A stretch of 64,000 nucleotides of DNA from Mycobacterium szulgai (GCF_002116635.1 NZ_LQPW01000156.1:1-64000), one strand, 5' to 3'. Shown: positions 37,435 to 48,770, counted from the stretch's first letter. The notes: generated by a model from the sequence alone, not told the origin. A program made the numbers and translations.

Positions 37435-37546
37435 TTCGGTACCAAAAATACGCCGGTGCTTGGCGATGGGCAACGGTCTATCGCCATTGCGTTCGCCGCC
37501 GGTGAACGCCATTCCATTGGATGTGTAACGGTGTAATCATGTAATC

Positions 37547-38116
37547 ATGAAACACCAACACATGCATGGACGCCGGTACGGGCGCCCCGGGGGCTGGCAG
37601 CAGGCCGAGCAACCCGATGCCAGCGGTGCGGCCGAATGGTTCGCCGGACGGCTGCCCGAAGGATGGTTCGACGGCGACCCCGCGGTCGTCGTCGACCGCG
37701 AAGAGATCACCGTGGTCGGCAAGCTGCCCGGCGAAACCGAAAGCGAAGAGCGTGCGCAGGGCCGGGTCTCGCGGTTTCGGGAAGAGACCCGGCCGGAGCG
37801 GATGAAGATCGCCGACGAGGCTCAAGATCGCTACGGGCGCAAGGTTTCCTGGGGCGTCGAGGTCGATTCGGACAGCGGTGCCGAGCGAATTCTGTTCACC
37901 CACATAGCAGTTCCGGTCATGACGAGACTCAAGCAACCAGAACGTCAGGTGCTCGACACGCTCGTCGACGCCGGCGTGGCGCGCTCGCGCGCCGATGCTC
38001 TGGCGTGGTCGGTCAAGCTGGTCGGCGAGCACACCGAGGAGTGGCTGGCCAAATTGCGCGATGCCATGTCGGCCGTCGACGACCTACGGGCGCAGGGACC
38101 CGATCTGCCGGGTTAA
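37547..38116 (+). CDS. positional counterpart of Rv1265 (AbmR), hypothetical protein
   Basis: 189 residues, starting MKHQHMHGRRYGRPGGWQQ with a basic, His-rich head. It then has AAEWFAGRLPEGWFDGDPAVVVDREEITVVGKL, an acidic middle (ETESEERAQGRV), and a helical C-terminus (PERQVLDTLVDAGVARSRADALAWSV then EHTEEWLAKLRDAM) that resembles ribbon-helix-helix-like DNA-binding or oligomerisation segments. The place between the cyclase and pknH, on the plus strand, is that of Rv1265, reported as the ATP-responsive Mcr11 regulator AbmR. I cannot verify sequence homology. A second ATG at 37562 is an alternative start. Confidence 0.75.
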   Translation: MKHQHMHGRRYGRPGGWQQAEQPDASGAAEWFAGRLPEGWFDGDPAVVVDREEITVVGKLPGETESEERAQGRVSRFREETRPERMKIADEAQDRYGRKVSWGVEVDSDSGAERILFTHIAVPVMTRLKQPERQVLDTLVDAGVARSRADALAWSVKLVGEHTEEWLAKLRDAMSAVDDLRAQGPDLPG

Positions 38117-38121
38117 CGCCA

Positions 38122-40032
38122 TCAGGCCTTATTGATCTTGGCGATGATCCGGTCGACGATCTGCCCGCCCTGATCGGTGATCTTGTAGCCGCACGCGTTG
38201 ACGTCGGCCACCACGTTGTTGGCCACACTCAGCGCGCGCTGGCACTCCCAGCCGTCGGCGCCCTCCTGGGTATCCACCACCGTGATCCGCGGCGGGCTGC
38301 CTTCAACTTGGGCGAAGGTCCACCGGTACGTCTTGCCCTTGTTGGTGACGGTGACGGTCTTGCCCGCGCAGTTCTTCCACTTGCCCGCCGAAGTCTGCAC
38401 GAAGTCGCGTGCCTTGTCGGCGGACGGGAAGGCGATGGCGGCCTGGTTGACCCAGTGGTCGTAATTGTCGCCAGGCTCGGACGACACCAGCGCGCTGATC
38501 CCGGTGTAGCCGGTGCCGGCGTAGACCGGGGCTTGGCTGGTGTAGAGCGCGCCTTGGCAATCCGGTTGGGAGACAGTCAATGTCGGGGCATCCATCGACG
38601 TAATGGGTTTGCCGGGCGCGATCGTCGATGCCCCCATCACCGAGTTGACTTCCGAAGGGCTGAGCAGTAGCGAACTCAGCCGGTCCTCGGCGATGGGCTT
38701 GGGCGGCGGCTTGGGCTTCGGCTGAATCACCAGCCAGATGCCGATACCGCCCACGATCAAGACCAGCACGATGGCAACCGCGGCCACGATGGGCCAGGGA
38801 TTGCGCTTGCCCGCCGGTGCCGGCCCCTGGCTCCACGGGGCTGGGCCGCCGGGCTGCTGTGGTGGCGGCACGGCCCGCTGGGGGCCACTCCACCCGCTGT
38901 TCGGGTAGGGGATGGGACCGCTGGGCGGGGACCATCCGGGCTGGTTGGCCGGTCGCTGCTGCGGCGTCGGACCCGACGGGGGATAGGACTGCGCCGGCTG
39001 ATATTGGGGCCGCTGCTGCTGCGGCTGCTGCGGCGGCGTGACGGGAACCGGCCGCGAGGGCGGATTCGACGGCGGATTCGACGGCGGGGCCAGCGCGGTG
39101 GCCGGCTTGGTCGGCGGCGCCGGGGCCGGGACGGGCGGACCGGGCAGGGTGGACTCCTGGCTGCGGCGCAGGATGTCGGCGGCGTGATCCTGGTCGGGAT
39201 CACTGAGCGCTTCATGGGCGGCCAGCGCCAGATCGCCCGCACTGGCGTAGCGGTCCTCGGGCTTTTTGGCCATGCCGCGAGCCACCACCGTGTCGAACGC
39301 CTTGGGGATGCCCGCGCGCGCGACGCTGGGCTGGGGGATGGGATCCATGAGATGGGCGGTCACCAAGGTGCCGGCGCTGTCGGCGCGGTATGGCGGGGCG
39401 CCGGTCAGGCATTCGTGCAGCACGCAGGCCAGCGCGTAAATGTCGGCGCGGTAGGTGACCTCGTCATTGGAAAACCGTTCCGGGGCCATGTATTTCCAGG
39501 TGCCCACCGCGGTGCCCAGCTGGGTCAGCTTCTCGTCGGTGGTGGCGCTGGCGATCCCGAAGTCGACCAGATAGGCGAAATCGTCGCGGGTGACCAGAAT
39601 GTTCTGCGGCTTGACGTCGCGGTGCATCACGCCGGCTGCGTGTGCGGCGTCCAGGGCCGAGGCGATCTGGGTGATGATGGCGACCGCGCGCGGCGGTGTC
39701 AGCGGGCCGAAACGCTTGAGCAGGCTGTCCAGGTCGGTGCCCTCCACGAGGCGCATCTCTAAAAACAGCTGCCCGTCGACTTCGCCGTAGTCGTGGATGG
39801 GCACCACGTGGGGTTCCTGCAGTCGGCCGGCGATGCGGGCTTCGCGCTTCATCCGCTCGCGAAATACCGGGTCCTTGCTGAACTCCGCGGTCATCACCTT
39901 CAGAGCGACGGTCCACTCCTTGACAGTGTGCTCGGCCTCGTAAACCTCGCCCATCCCGCCGCGGCCCAGCAACCGCTTGAGGTGGTAAGGGCCGAACGTG
40001 GACCCCACCCGCGAGTCCTGCGCGTCGCTCAT
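38122..40032 (-). CDS. pknH: PknH-type Ser/Thr protein kinase, copy 1
   Basis: 636 residues. The kinase domain of about 1-275 has G-loop GRGGMGEV, Lys45 (VALK), catalytic Asp139 (HRDVKPQN) and DFG at 157. The activation loop TQLGTAVGT carries the two Thr (170, 174) that PknH autophosphorylates. A Pro/Gln-rich linker (about 295-410) and one membrane helix (about 413-436) lead to an extracellular PknH-like sensor domain with conserved Cys (PDCQGAL, KNCAGK, WECQRAL, NACGYKI). PknH phosphorylates EmbR and controls cell-wall arabinan genes. This is the copy next to the Rv1264/Rv1265 end, as pknH is in M. tuberculosis, but EmbR is now 6.6 kb away. It has GGAGGATC before the ATG. Confidence 0.93.
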   Translation of the reverse strand: MSDAQDSRVGSTFGPYHLKRLLGRGGMGEVYEAEHTVKEWTVALKVMTAEFSKDPVFRERMKREARIAGRLQEPHVVPIHDYGEVDGQLFLEMRLVEGTDLDSLLKRFGPLTPPRAVAIITQIASALDAAHAAGVMHRDVKPQNILVTRDDFAYLVDFGIASATTDEKLTQLGTAVGTWKYMAPERFSNDEVTYRADIYALACVLHECLTGAPPYRADSAGTLVTAHLMDPIPQPSVARAGIPKAFDTVVARGMAKKPEDRYASAGDLALAAHEALSDPDQDHAADILRRSQESTLPGPPVPAPAPPTKPATALAPPSNPPSNPPSRPVPVTPPQQPQQQRPQYQPAQSYPPSGPTPQQRPANQPGWSPPSGPIPYPNSGWSGPQRAVPPPQQPGGPAPWSQGPAPAGKRNPWPIVAAVAIVLVLIVGGIGIWLVIQPKPKPPPKPIAEDRLSSLLLSPSEVNSVMGASTIAPGKPITSMDAPTLTVSQPDCQGALYTSQAPVYAGTGYTGISALVSSEPGDNYDHWVNQAAIAFPSADKARDFVQTSAGKWKNCAGKTVTVTNKGKTYRWTFAQVEGSPPRITVVDTQEGADGWECQRALSVANNVVADVNACGYKITDQGGQIVDRIIAKINKA

Positions 40033-40146
40033 TGCTGATCCTCCAAATCAACCCGCAATGCGCCGACACTATCCCAAGCATCCGTCAAGGATGTGGCAAG
40101 TGCACCGGCAGATGCTTCTCCCAGCAGCCAAACCAAGGGGAGAAAG

Positions 40147-40278
40147 ATGCTTACTACCGCCGCCGAGCGTGCCTGGTCCTACGGGGTCTACTACCTCGGC
40201 TACCGGCTGCTGTCGGTCCAGCTATCCTACGGCGAACTGGCCGTCAGCGGCGTCCCCTTCATGATGAAGCATGCCTGA
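40147..40278 (+). CDS. small hypothetical protein (43 residues)
   Basis: ATG at 40147 is preceded by AAGGGGAGAAAG, a strong ribosome site. The product starts MLTTAAERAWSYGVYYLGYR, has an aromatic Tyr-rich middle (RLLSVQLSYGELAV) and ends PFMMKHA. It is divergent from pknH and ends just before the stop of the FHA-ABC gene on the other strand. The strong ribosome site and clean codons support it; I do not recognise a family. Confidence 0.55.
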   Translation: MLTTAAERAWSYGVYYLGYRLLSVQLSYGELAVSGVPFMMKHA

Positions 40279-40280
40279 AA

Positions 40281-42653
40281 TCACTTGCGGGCCTTGCGTT
40301 GTGGGTCCAGGCGCCGCAACTGTAGCCCGATCAGCAGCGCCAGCACGATGGCCTGCGCCAGGCATGCCCCGGCGGCCAGCAGCCAGGTACTGACGTCGTA
40401 GTCCCACAACGGATCCTGTTCTCCGCCGGGCACGGTCCGGCGCAGGTCGTTGAGATCGACCGTCGAAGCTCCCATCGCAAAGGCCCACCGCGACGGCGAC
40501 AGCCAAGCCAGCTGCTCGAGCGGGATGCGGCCCTTCACCCCGAACATCCCGCCGCACAGCACCAGTTCGGCGAAGACCACCAGCACCAGCAGTGGCATAC
40601 CCCGGTCGGCGTTGCCGATCATCGCTGAGATCAACAGGCCGATGATCATCGTGACCACGGTGACGGCGACGACCGCGACCGCCACCTCCAGCCTGGGCCA
40701 CGGCAGCACCACCGACTGATCCGGCGGCGGCAGGAACGCGACCCCGAGGAAGCCCAGAATCAGTCCCTGCACAGTGGTCAGCACCGTCAGCACCACCAGC
40801 TTGGACGCCAGATAGGCGCCGCCGGATAAGCCGATGCCATGTTCTCGGCGGTATATGGCTTGCTCCTTGACGATTTCGCGGATCGAGGCCGCGCACCCCA
40901 TCAACCCGCCGCCGATGATGAGCAACACCAGCAATTGGGAGGGCTGCGTCGACTTCTGGGCAATCGCCTTGGCCAGTGACAAACCCGCCTCGCCCGGCAC
41001 GGCATAGGCGAACAAACTGAGCAGTAAAGGCAGCAGCAGCAGAAACACCGAATACTGCCGATCGGCGGCAATGACCGCGAGGTACCGCCGGGAGAGGATG
41101 GCGAACTGGGCCAGTGCACTCTGCTGGGCCACCGGTTTCGCCGTCGGCGCCGGGCCGGGGTGGGGCGCCCGCTGCGGCGGGCGCGGGGCAAGTGCCGCGC
41201 GCAGCGGTGAGCTGTTGAACCGGGCGGTCCAGTCGGTGGCCTTGTCGTGTTCGAGGAGGGTGAACAGGTCGGCGAAGTCGGTGCAGTTGAAGTAGCTCAG
41301 CGCCTGTTGCGGCGGTCCGAAATAGGCCAGCCGCCCGCCGGGGGCCAAGATCAGCAGCCGGTCGCACATGTTGAGGTGGGCGATGTTGTGGGTGACCACC
41401 ACCACCGAGCGCCCGTCGTCGGCCAGCGAGCGCAGTGTTTGCATCACCGACTTCTCATAGCCCGGGTCAAGACCCGAGGTCGGTTCGTCGAGGAACAGCA
41501 GCGACGGTTTGGTCAGCAGCTCCAGCGCGACGCTCGTGCGTTTACGCTGACCACCCGACAGGCTGTCGATGCGCTGGTCGGCCTGGGTGGACAGCCCGAG
41601 CTCGGTCAGTACCTCCTCGATGCGCTGCTTGCGTTCGCCGGCCGAGACGTCCTGCGGAAACCTAAGGCGCGCTGCGTAATTCAGTGCCCGACGGACTGTC
41701 AGCGGGGTGTGCAGGATGTCGTCCTGCGGCACAAAGCCGATGCGGTGCCGCAGCTCGGCGTAGTTGTCGTAGAGGTCGCGCTCGTCATAGCGAACCGAAC
41801 CGCTGCCGGCCGGGCGGAATCCGGTGAGCGCGCCCAGCAATGTCGATTTCCCGGCGCCGCTGGGGCCCACCACCGCCAGCAGGCTGCGTTGCGGCAGGGC
41901 GAAGGTGACGTCGGACAGCAGCACGCGGCCTTTATTGGTGACCACCCGCAGGTTGGACGCTTCGTACGAAATATCGCCGGTGTCAACGTATTCCACCAGC
42001 CGATCGCCGGACAGGTGCATCAGCTGGTGGCCGATGCCGACGATGTCGTTGGGCCCGATGAGCGCCCGGTTGATTCGATTGCCGTTGACGTAGGTGCCAT
42101 TGGCGCTGTGATTGTCGACCAGCTCCCACTGGTTGCCCGAGCGGCGCAGCATCGCGTGGCGCCGGGATACCAGCAGGTCGTTGAGGACGACGTTGTTGTC
42201 CTGCCCGCGGCCGATCGTGATGACCAATTGGTCGATGGCGTGCACGGCCGTGGGCGGGCGGGCGACCGTCGTCCCGCCCGGTATCGGCGGCTCAGCGGCA
42301 TTGGGCCTGCCCGCGGCGGGCTGTGGCGGGGTTGCCGGGTGCAGTTCCACTACCTCTCCGGACGACACCGAACCCAGCACCACGGTGACCGGCTGCCGGA
42401 TCGCCAGGCGCTCGACGCGCTGCCCGTCCAGAAACGTGCCGTTGCTGCTGCGGTTGACCAGCACCCAGCCCTCGGAGGTGGGCTCGAGCACCGCGTGGTC
42501 GCGTGACACTCGCGGATTGTCTAGGCGGATATCGGCTTCCGCGGCGCGGCCGATGGTCCATACCCGGTTTGCGGTGGCGTGCCAGGTACGTCCGGCGGCC
42601 CTCAGCTCCAGCTGAGCCAAACTGGTGGCTTGTCTGTCTTGCCTGTCTTGCAT
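40281..42653 (-). CDS. double-FHA ABC transporter, Rv1747-like
   Basis: 790 residues. Two FHA domains: the first with TIGRAAEADIRL, PRVSRDHAV and NRSSNGTFL, the second with TIGRGQDNNVVL, SRRHAML and NHSANGTYVNG. They are followed by an ABC ATPase (Walker A GPSGAGKST, signature LSGGQRKR, Walker B LLFLDEPTSGLD) and a C-terminal ABC-2 permease with about six membrane helices. FHA domains bind phospho-Thr, so this exporter is probably recruited or regulated by the neighbouring PknH-like kinases, as Rv1747 is by PknF. The cargo is unknown; Rv1747 has been linked to cell-wall glycolipid export. It lies between kinase copies 1 and 2, all on the same strand. Confidence 0.93.
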   Translation of the reverse strand: MQDRQDRQATSLAQLELRAAGRTWHATANRVWTIGRAAEADIRLDNPRVSRDHAVLEPTSEGWVLVNRSSNGTFLDGQRVERLAIRQPVTVVLGSVSSGEVVELHPATPPQPAAGRPNAAEPPIPGGTTVARPPTAVHAIDQLVITIGRGQDNNVVLNDLLVSRRHAMLRRSGNQWELVDNHSANGTYVNGNRINRALIGPNDIVGIGHQLMHLSGDRLVEYVDTGDISYEASNLRVVTNKGRVLLSDVTFALPQRSLLAVVGPSGAGKSTLLGALTGFRPAGSGSVRYDERDLYDNYAELRHRIGFVPQDDILHTPLTVRRALNYAARLRFPQDVSAGERKQRIEEVLTELGLSTQADQRIDSLSGGQRKRTSVALELLTKPSLLFLDEPTSGLDPGYEKSVMQTLRSLADDGRSVVVVTHNIAHLNMCDRLLILAPGGRLAYFGPPQQALSYFNCTDFADLFTLLEHDKATDWTARFNSSPLRAALAPRPPQRAPHPGPAPTAKPVAQQSALAQFAILSRRYLAVIAADRQYSVFLLLLPLLLSLFAYAVPGEAGLSLAKAIAQKSTQPSQLLVLLIIGGGLMGCAASIREIVKEQAIYRREHGIGLSGGAYLASKLVVLTVLTTVQGLILGFLGVAFLPPPDQSVVLPWPRLEVAVAVVAVTVVTMIIGLLISAMIGNADRGMPLLVLVVFAELVLCGGMFGVKGRIPLEQLAWLSPSRWAFAMGASTVDLNDLRRTVPGGEQDPLWDYDVSTWLLAAGACLAQAIVLALLIGLQLRRLDPQRKARK

Positions 42654-42669
42654 GTGCAGCCTCCGATGC

Positions 42670-44553
<1,884 letters not shown>

Positions 44554-44645
44554 CGCTGCCCCTCCAAACCAACCGCACTCCCGCCGGCATTATCTATAGG
44601 CGGTCCGGGGTCGCCTATCCATAGGCCTGGCCCGGGGGCCATTGA

Positions 44646-46445
44646 TCAGCCGTACTTGGCCCACCAGCTGTGCAGATCCTCCAGGGTTGCCGGGTCCCCG
44701 AAGACGTCGCTGAGCATGAGTTTGGACTCGTTGCTCCAGATCACGTTGGGGTGGTTCTTGTAGGTGCCACACGCGATCATCCCGGCCACGACATTGGGCG
44801 TCTTTGCGTAGTGCCAGGTGTCCGGCGAGGGTCCTTCGCCGGGGCAGTTGGACAGCTCGCCCGCGCCGATGTCGTCGTTGAAGGCCTGCTTGAGTGCGTC
44901 GAGGTTGGGGAACAGTCCGTAGACGGCGCGGCTCGGGCCGCCCTGGTTGGAGTTCTGCCCGCAGTCGACCATGGCAACCGCGCCGGTCCACACGCTGTTC
45001 GGCTTGGGTGTGGTCGCTGTGCAGGTGCCGCTGGAGTAGCCGGCCGGCAGGAAGCTGAGCAGCCGGCTTTGCGGGTCGGCCGGAGTGGTCGAAGTCGGCG
45101 GAGCCGACGACGTCCTGCTGGAGCTTGGGGTGGTGACCGGTGTCGACGAGTTGTCGGCGACCGGCTGCTTGTCATCGGGCTGGGTGGCGATCCAGATGCC
45201 GATGCCGGCAAGCGCGAGGACGACGACGGCGGCGGCGGCGCCGGCGACGATGGGCCACGGGTTGCGCTTGCGCGGTGCCGGTGATTGGTTCCAGGCCGTG
45301 GGGCCGCCCGGCTGCTGCGGTGGTGGGGTGCCCGGGGGTGTGCCACCCCAGCCGCTGCCCTGGAAGTACTGAGGGGTCGGCGCGGCGGCCGGGACCGGCC
45401 CGCTGGACCACTGCGGCTGGCCGGCCGGGGCGGGCCGCTGCATGGGCCCTGAACTCAGCGGGTCGCCATACGGCTGTGCCGGGGGCGCCGGCGCTGGGCC
45501 AGGCGGTGGCGTGCCGGCGGCAACCGTCGGCGGCTGCGAGGCCAGCCCGGTGCCGGGCATGGTGGATTCCCGGCTGCGGCGCAGGATGTCTTCGGCGTGG
45601 TCCTGATCGGGGTCGCTCAGCGCTTCTTTGGCGGCTCGCGCCAGGTCACCGGCGCTGGCATAGCGCTCCTCGGGCTTTTTGGCCATGCCGCGCGCAATCA
45701 CGGCGTCGAACGACTTCGGAATGCCCGAACGGGCGGCGCTCACCTGCGGGACCGGGTCCATCAGGTGCGCGGTCACCAGCGTCGTCGCACTGTCGGCGCG
45801 GTACGGCGGAGAACCGGTCAGGCACTCGTAGAGCACGCAGGCCAGCGCGTAAATGTCGGCGCGGTAGGTCACCTCGTCGTTGGAGAACCGTTCGGGCGCC
45901 ATGTATTTCCAGGTGCCCACCGCGGTGCCCAGCTGGGTCAGCTTCTCGTCGGTGGTGGCGCTGGCGATCCCGAAGTCGACCAGATAGGCGAAATCCTCAC
46001 GGGTGACCAGGATGTTGGGCGGCTTGACGTCGCGGTGCATCACGCCGGCTGCGTGTGCGGCGTCCAGGGCCGAGGCGATCTGGGTGATGATGGCGACCGC
46101 GCGCGGCGGGGTCAGCGGGCCGAAACGCTTGAGCACACTGTCGAGGTCGGTGCCCTCGATCATGCGCATTTCCAAGTACATTTGGCCGTCGATTTCGCCG
46201 TAGTCGTGGATGGGTACCACGTGCGGTTCCTGCAACCGGCCGGCGATGCGCGCCTCGCGCTTCATCCGCTCGCGAAACACCGGGTCTTTGCTGAACTCTG
46301 CGGTCATCAGCTTGACCGCGACCGTCCACTCCTTGACGGTGTGCTCGGCCTCGTAAACCTCGCCCATCCCGCCGCGGCCCAGCAGCCGTTTGAGATGGTA
46401 AGGGCCGAACATTGACCCCACCCGCGAGTCTGACGCCTCGCTCAT
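44646..46445 (-). CDS. PknH-type Ser/Thr protein kinase, copy 3
   Basis: 599 residues. The kinase domain is almost the same as copy 1 (GRGGMGEV, Lys45, HRDVKPPN, TQLGTAVGT). The linker is Pro/Gln/Gly-rich. The membrane helix (IVAGAAAAVVVLALAGIGIWIA) is followed by a Ser/Thr linker and a sensor domain with SGTCTATTP, VDCGQNSN and IACGTYKN, ending LHSWWAKYG. The last part is homologous to copy 2 (IACGNYKG, LYKWWASHS). This is the copy nearest embR, so by position relative to embR it could also claim the name pknH. It has GGAGGATC before the ATG. Confidence 0.92.
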   Translation of the reverse strand: MSEASDSRVGSMFGPYHLKRLLGRGGMGEVYEAEHTVKEWTVAVKLMTAEFSKDPVFRERMKREARIAGRLQEPHVVPIHDYGEIDGQMYLEMRMIEGTDLDSVLKRFGPLTPPRAVAIITQIASALDAAHAAGVMHRDVKPPNILVTREDFAYLVDFGIASATTDEKLTQLGTAVGTWKYMAPERFSNDEVTYRADIYALACVLYECLTGSPPYRADSATTLVTAHLMDPVPQVSAARSGIPKSFDAVIARGMAKKPEERYASAGDLARAAKEALSDPDQDHAEDILRRSRESTMPGTGLASQPPTVAAGTPPPGPAPAPPAQPYGDPLSSGPMQRPAPAGQPQWSSGPVPAAAPTPQYFQGSGWGGTPPGTPPPQQPGGPTAWNQSPAPRKRNPWPIVAGAAAAVVVLALAGIGIWIATQPDDKQPVADNSSTPVTTPSSSRTSSAPPTSTTPADPQSRLLSFLPAGYSSGTCTATTPKPNSVWTGAVAMVDCGQNSNQGGPSRAVYGLFPNLDALKQAFNDDIGAGELSNCPGEGPSPDTWHYAKTPNVVAGMIACGTYKNHPNVIWSNESKLMLSDVFGDPATLEDLHSWWAKYG

Positions 46446-46638
46446 CGCCGATCCTCCTCAACCCACTCCGAATCCCGCCGACCCTACCAACAGGCCGTTG
46501 GACCCGGCTCGGCCAATAACCAACAGCCCCCGAACCCGGCAGGGCCCAGCAACCCATGACGGTAATCATGACGGTAAGGCATCGCCAGCACCACCGGTTC
46601 TGCCGCGGCCCGCATCGCTCAGGCTCGATTCGCCCGGG

Positions 46639-47799
46639 TCAGGCCTGGGTCGCGCCGGTGATCTGGAACGTGAATTCGTAGTCACAGATACGGATGTGGT
46701 CACCGTCGTTGAGGGTGGCCGCGGCGCGGATCCGTTGGTGCTGCACGTGTACGCCGTTCGAGGAGCGCAGATCGTTGATGATGTAGTTGGTGCCCGTGTC
46801 CACGATGACGGCGTGATGGCGGCTCACGTTCGCGCTGTCCAGCACGATGTCGTTGTCGCTGAGACGACCGATCCGGGTCGCCGCGGACTGCAAGGGGTAT
46901 TTGCGGCCGGAGGCTATGTCGTGCAACGAGGCGATGGCCCGTTGGCCCGTGACCATCGTGCGCTGGTCGAGGACGGTGACGGTGCCGGCAGCGGTGGTTT
47001 TTGCCGTCTTCTTGGCGTCCAGCGGTTCCTGACGCAGGATCCGTTCGTTGAGCGCGCGCAGCGTCGGGCCGGGATCGATGCCGAGATCGTCGGCCAGGGT
47101 TGTCTTCACCCGCCGATAAGCGTTCAAGGCATCGGATTGACGGTCCGTGAGGTAGTAGGCGGTGATCAGCTGTGTCCACAGGGGCTCGCGGTACGGGTGC
47201 TCGATGACGAGAGCCTCGAGCTCGGTGATCACCGCGGACGCTCGTCCGCAAGCGATTTCGGCTTCGGCCTTGGCGGTGTGGGCCAGAATCTTGTCCTCGA
47301 CGAGGGCAGTGGCAAAGGAATCGACGAACTGGAAGTCCCGTAGGTCGTCGAGCACAGGTCCGCGCCATTCCTTCAGTGCGGCTGAAAGGTAACGGCTGGC
47401 CTCCTCGAACCGGCCGGCGGCGGCGGCGTGCACACCCGCGGTCTTCTCGGCGATGAAGCGGCCCAGATCGCAGGTGTTGTCCGGAATGTTGAGCCGGTAA
47501 CCCGGCGGCGCCGCGGCCAATACGGCTTTCGGGTCGATGCCGGCGTTGCTGAGCAGCTTGCGCAGATTGGACACGTAGGAGTGGATGCTGGCCCGTGCTC
47601 CCGACGGCGGCCACTCCTCCCAGAGGGCGGTGATGAGTGCGTCGACCCCGACGGGCCGGTTGCGGTTGATGACCAGCATGGCCAGCACTGCCCGCTGTTT
47701 CGGGGTGCCCAACGGCACCAGGGCACCGTCAATGCTCATCTCCAACGGTCCCAGCAGACCGAATTCGAGGCGTCTGTCCTCCATCGCGCTACCAGCCAT
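46639..47799 (-). CDS. embR: transcriptional regulator EmbR
   Basis: 386 residues. The N-terminus is an OmpR/SARP-type winged helix (FGLLGPLEM, GTPKQRAVLAMLVINRNRPV, IHSYVSNLRKLL), followed by the bacterial transcriptional activation domain of TPR-like helices (about 105-260), and a C-terminal FHA domain with IGRLSDNDIVL, ANVSRHHAVIVD and LRSSNGVHV. EmbR, phosphorylated by PknH and bound through its FHA domain, activates embCAB, arabinosyltransferase genes and ethambutol targets. The start MAGSA is the same as in M. tuberculosis EmbR (Rv1267c). It lies directly upstream of kinase copy 3 on the same strand. Confidence 0.96.
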   Translation of the reverse strand: MAGSAMEDRRLEFGLLGPLEMSIDGALVPLGTPKQRAVLAMLVINRNRPVGVDALITALWEEWPPSGARASIHSYVSNLRKLLSNAGIDPKAVLAAAPPGYRLNIPDNTCDLGRFIAEKTAGVHAAAAGRFEEASRYLSAALKEWRGPVLDDLRDFQFVDSFATALVEDKILAHTAKAEAEIACGRASAVITELEALVIEHPYREPLWTQLITAYYLTDRQSDALNAYRRVKTTLADDLGIDPGPTLRALNERILRQEPLDAKKTAKTTAAGTVTVLDQRTMVTGQRAIASLHDIASGRKYPLQSAATRIGRLSDNDIVLDSANVSRHHAVIVDTGTNYIINDLRSSNGVHVQHQRIRAAATLNDGDHIRICDYEFTFQITGATQA

Positions 47800-47864
47800 T
47801 CCGTGTTGGCAACATGGTCTCAGTCCCTGTCATTGTGGTACGAAGTGCCCCGATCCACCTAAGA

Positions 47865-47902
47865 GACACCCGCAGGTCCCGTAGCGGAACCGTGCGGGTG
47901 TC
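47865..47902 (-). terminator. hairpin terminator after the C39-like gene
   Basis: A 10-bp perfect outer stem (gacacccgca with its complement) extended by an imperfect inner stem, 22 bp after the stop of the downstream C39-like gene. There is no T-run, as is common in mycobacteria. Confidence 0.6.
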
Positions 47903-47923
47903 CCAATTATGTTGGGGCAGTGG

Positions 47924-48622
47924 TCACTTGGTTTCCTGGGTGACGCTCATGAAGTTGTGGCTGGTGGCCCAGGCTTTGACGAAGATGTCGATCCGGATCT
48001 GCTCGTCGCGCCCGTTGGGGTTGCCGCTGTCGTTGAGGTGCACCACGCCGTTGGCGGTGTCGACACCGGTGACCACGACGGCGTGGTCGGCGCGCGGCTG
48101 GCCGTCGCTGCCCTTGCTCTCGACCGGCTGGTTCCAGATCATCTCGGCGTTGACCCCGACGATCACCTTGTGGCCGCTGCCCAGGTACTGCTCGAGTGCC
48201 TCCATGCCGGTGGCGACCCCGGTCTTGCCGGCGGTGTCAGCGTCGGTGTTGACCGCGTGGATTCCGTAGTGCGCCAGCAGGGTAGGCAGGTCGTCGGGGT
48301 CGGTGCCCATGCCGGAGTTGGGGTTGTTCTTGTCGGCCGGCTTGAGGTAGATCGAGCCTGGGTGGGTGGTGCTGGGGGTGTTCTGCGCAACCTTGATGAT
48401 GGCCCGCTCCGAGGGCAGCTTGCCGGTCAGCTCGCCGACGACGTCGGCGCTCGACATGATCGCGCAGTCGTCGTAGTTCTGGTGGCGCCAGTACTTCGCG
48501 GCCGCCGTCGGGTCGCCGTACATGGTGCCCGACGACGCTTCGGCCGGGTTGGCCAGTCCGAGCGCGAGCGCGCTGGCGGCCGTGGCGAAGATGGCGGTCT
48601 TGATTGCGGTGGAGATTTTCAT
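47924..48622 (-). CDS. secreted C39-like cysteine peptidase domain protein, paralog A (Rv1268c-like)
   Basis: 232 residues. The signal peptide MKISTAIKTAIFATAASALALG ends near ANPAEA. The mature part looks like a papain-like peptidase C39 fold: Cys in YDDCAIMSSADVVGELTG, His in ADHAVVVTGVD and Asn/Asp in HLNDSG, which is the expected triad order. It is likely exported and acts in the cell envelope or outside; the substrate is unknown. It has a paralog directly upstream, about 70% alike by eye, with a matching 5' region. It has AAAAGGA before the ATG inside a hairpin. Confidence 0.88.
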   Translation of the reverse strand: MKISTAIKTAIFATAASALALGLANPAEASSGTMYGDPTAAAKYWRHQNYDDCAIMSSADVVGELTGKLPSERAIIKVAQNTPSTTHPGSIYLKPADKNNPNSGMGTDPDDLPTLLAHYGIHAVNTDADTAGKTGVATGMEALEQYLGSGHKVIVGVNAEMIWNQPVESKGSDGQPRADHAVVVTGVDTANGVVHLNDSGNPNGRDEQIRIDIFVKAWATSHNFMSVTQETK

Positions 48623-48629
48623 TGGTGGT

Positions 48630-48680
48630 CCTTTTCTCGGGGTCTCGTTCCGCAGTTGCGGAAGGGGCGTTGAGAAAAGG
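48630..48680 (-). promoter_or_regulatory. 5' UTR hairpin covering the ribosome site, paralog A
   Basis: ccttttctc (48630-48638) and its exact complement gagaaaagg (48672-48680) form a 9-bp stem in the mRNA; one arm contains the AAAAGGA ribosome site. An inner perfect hairpin (ttccgca/tgcggaa) fills the loop. The same outer stem precedes paralog B. Confidence 0.6.
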
Positions 48681-48770
48681 TTCGCGGGGTGGCCTTTTTG
48701 TTATCTCCTCGAATTCTTGGAGTGATCTGCCGAACCTGAATTCCGTTGGCCGCCAATGCTGCAAAGCGGG

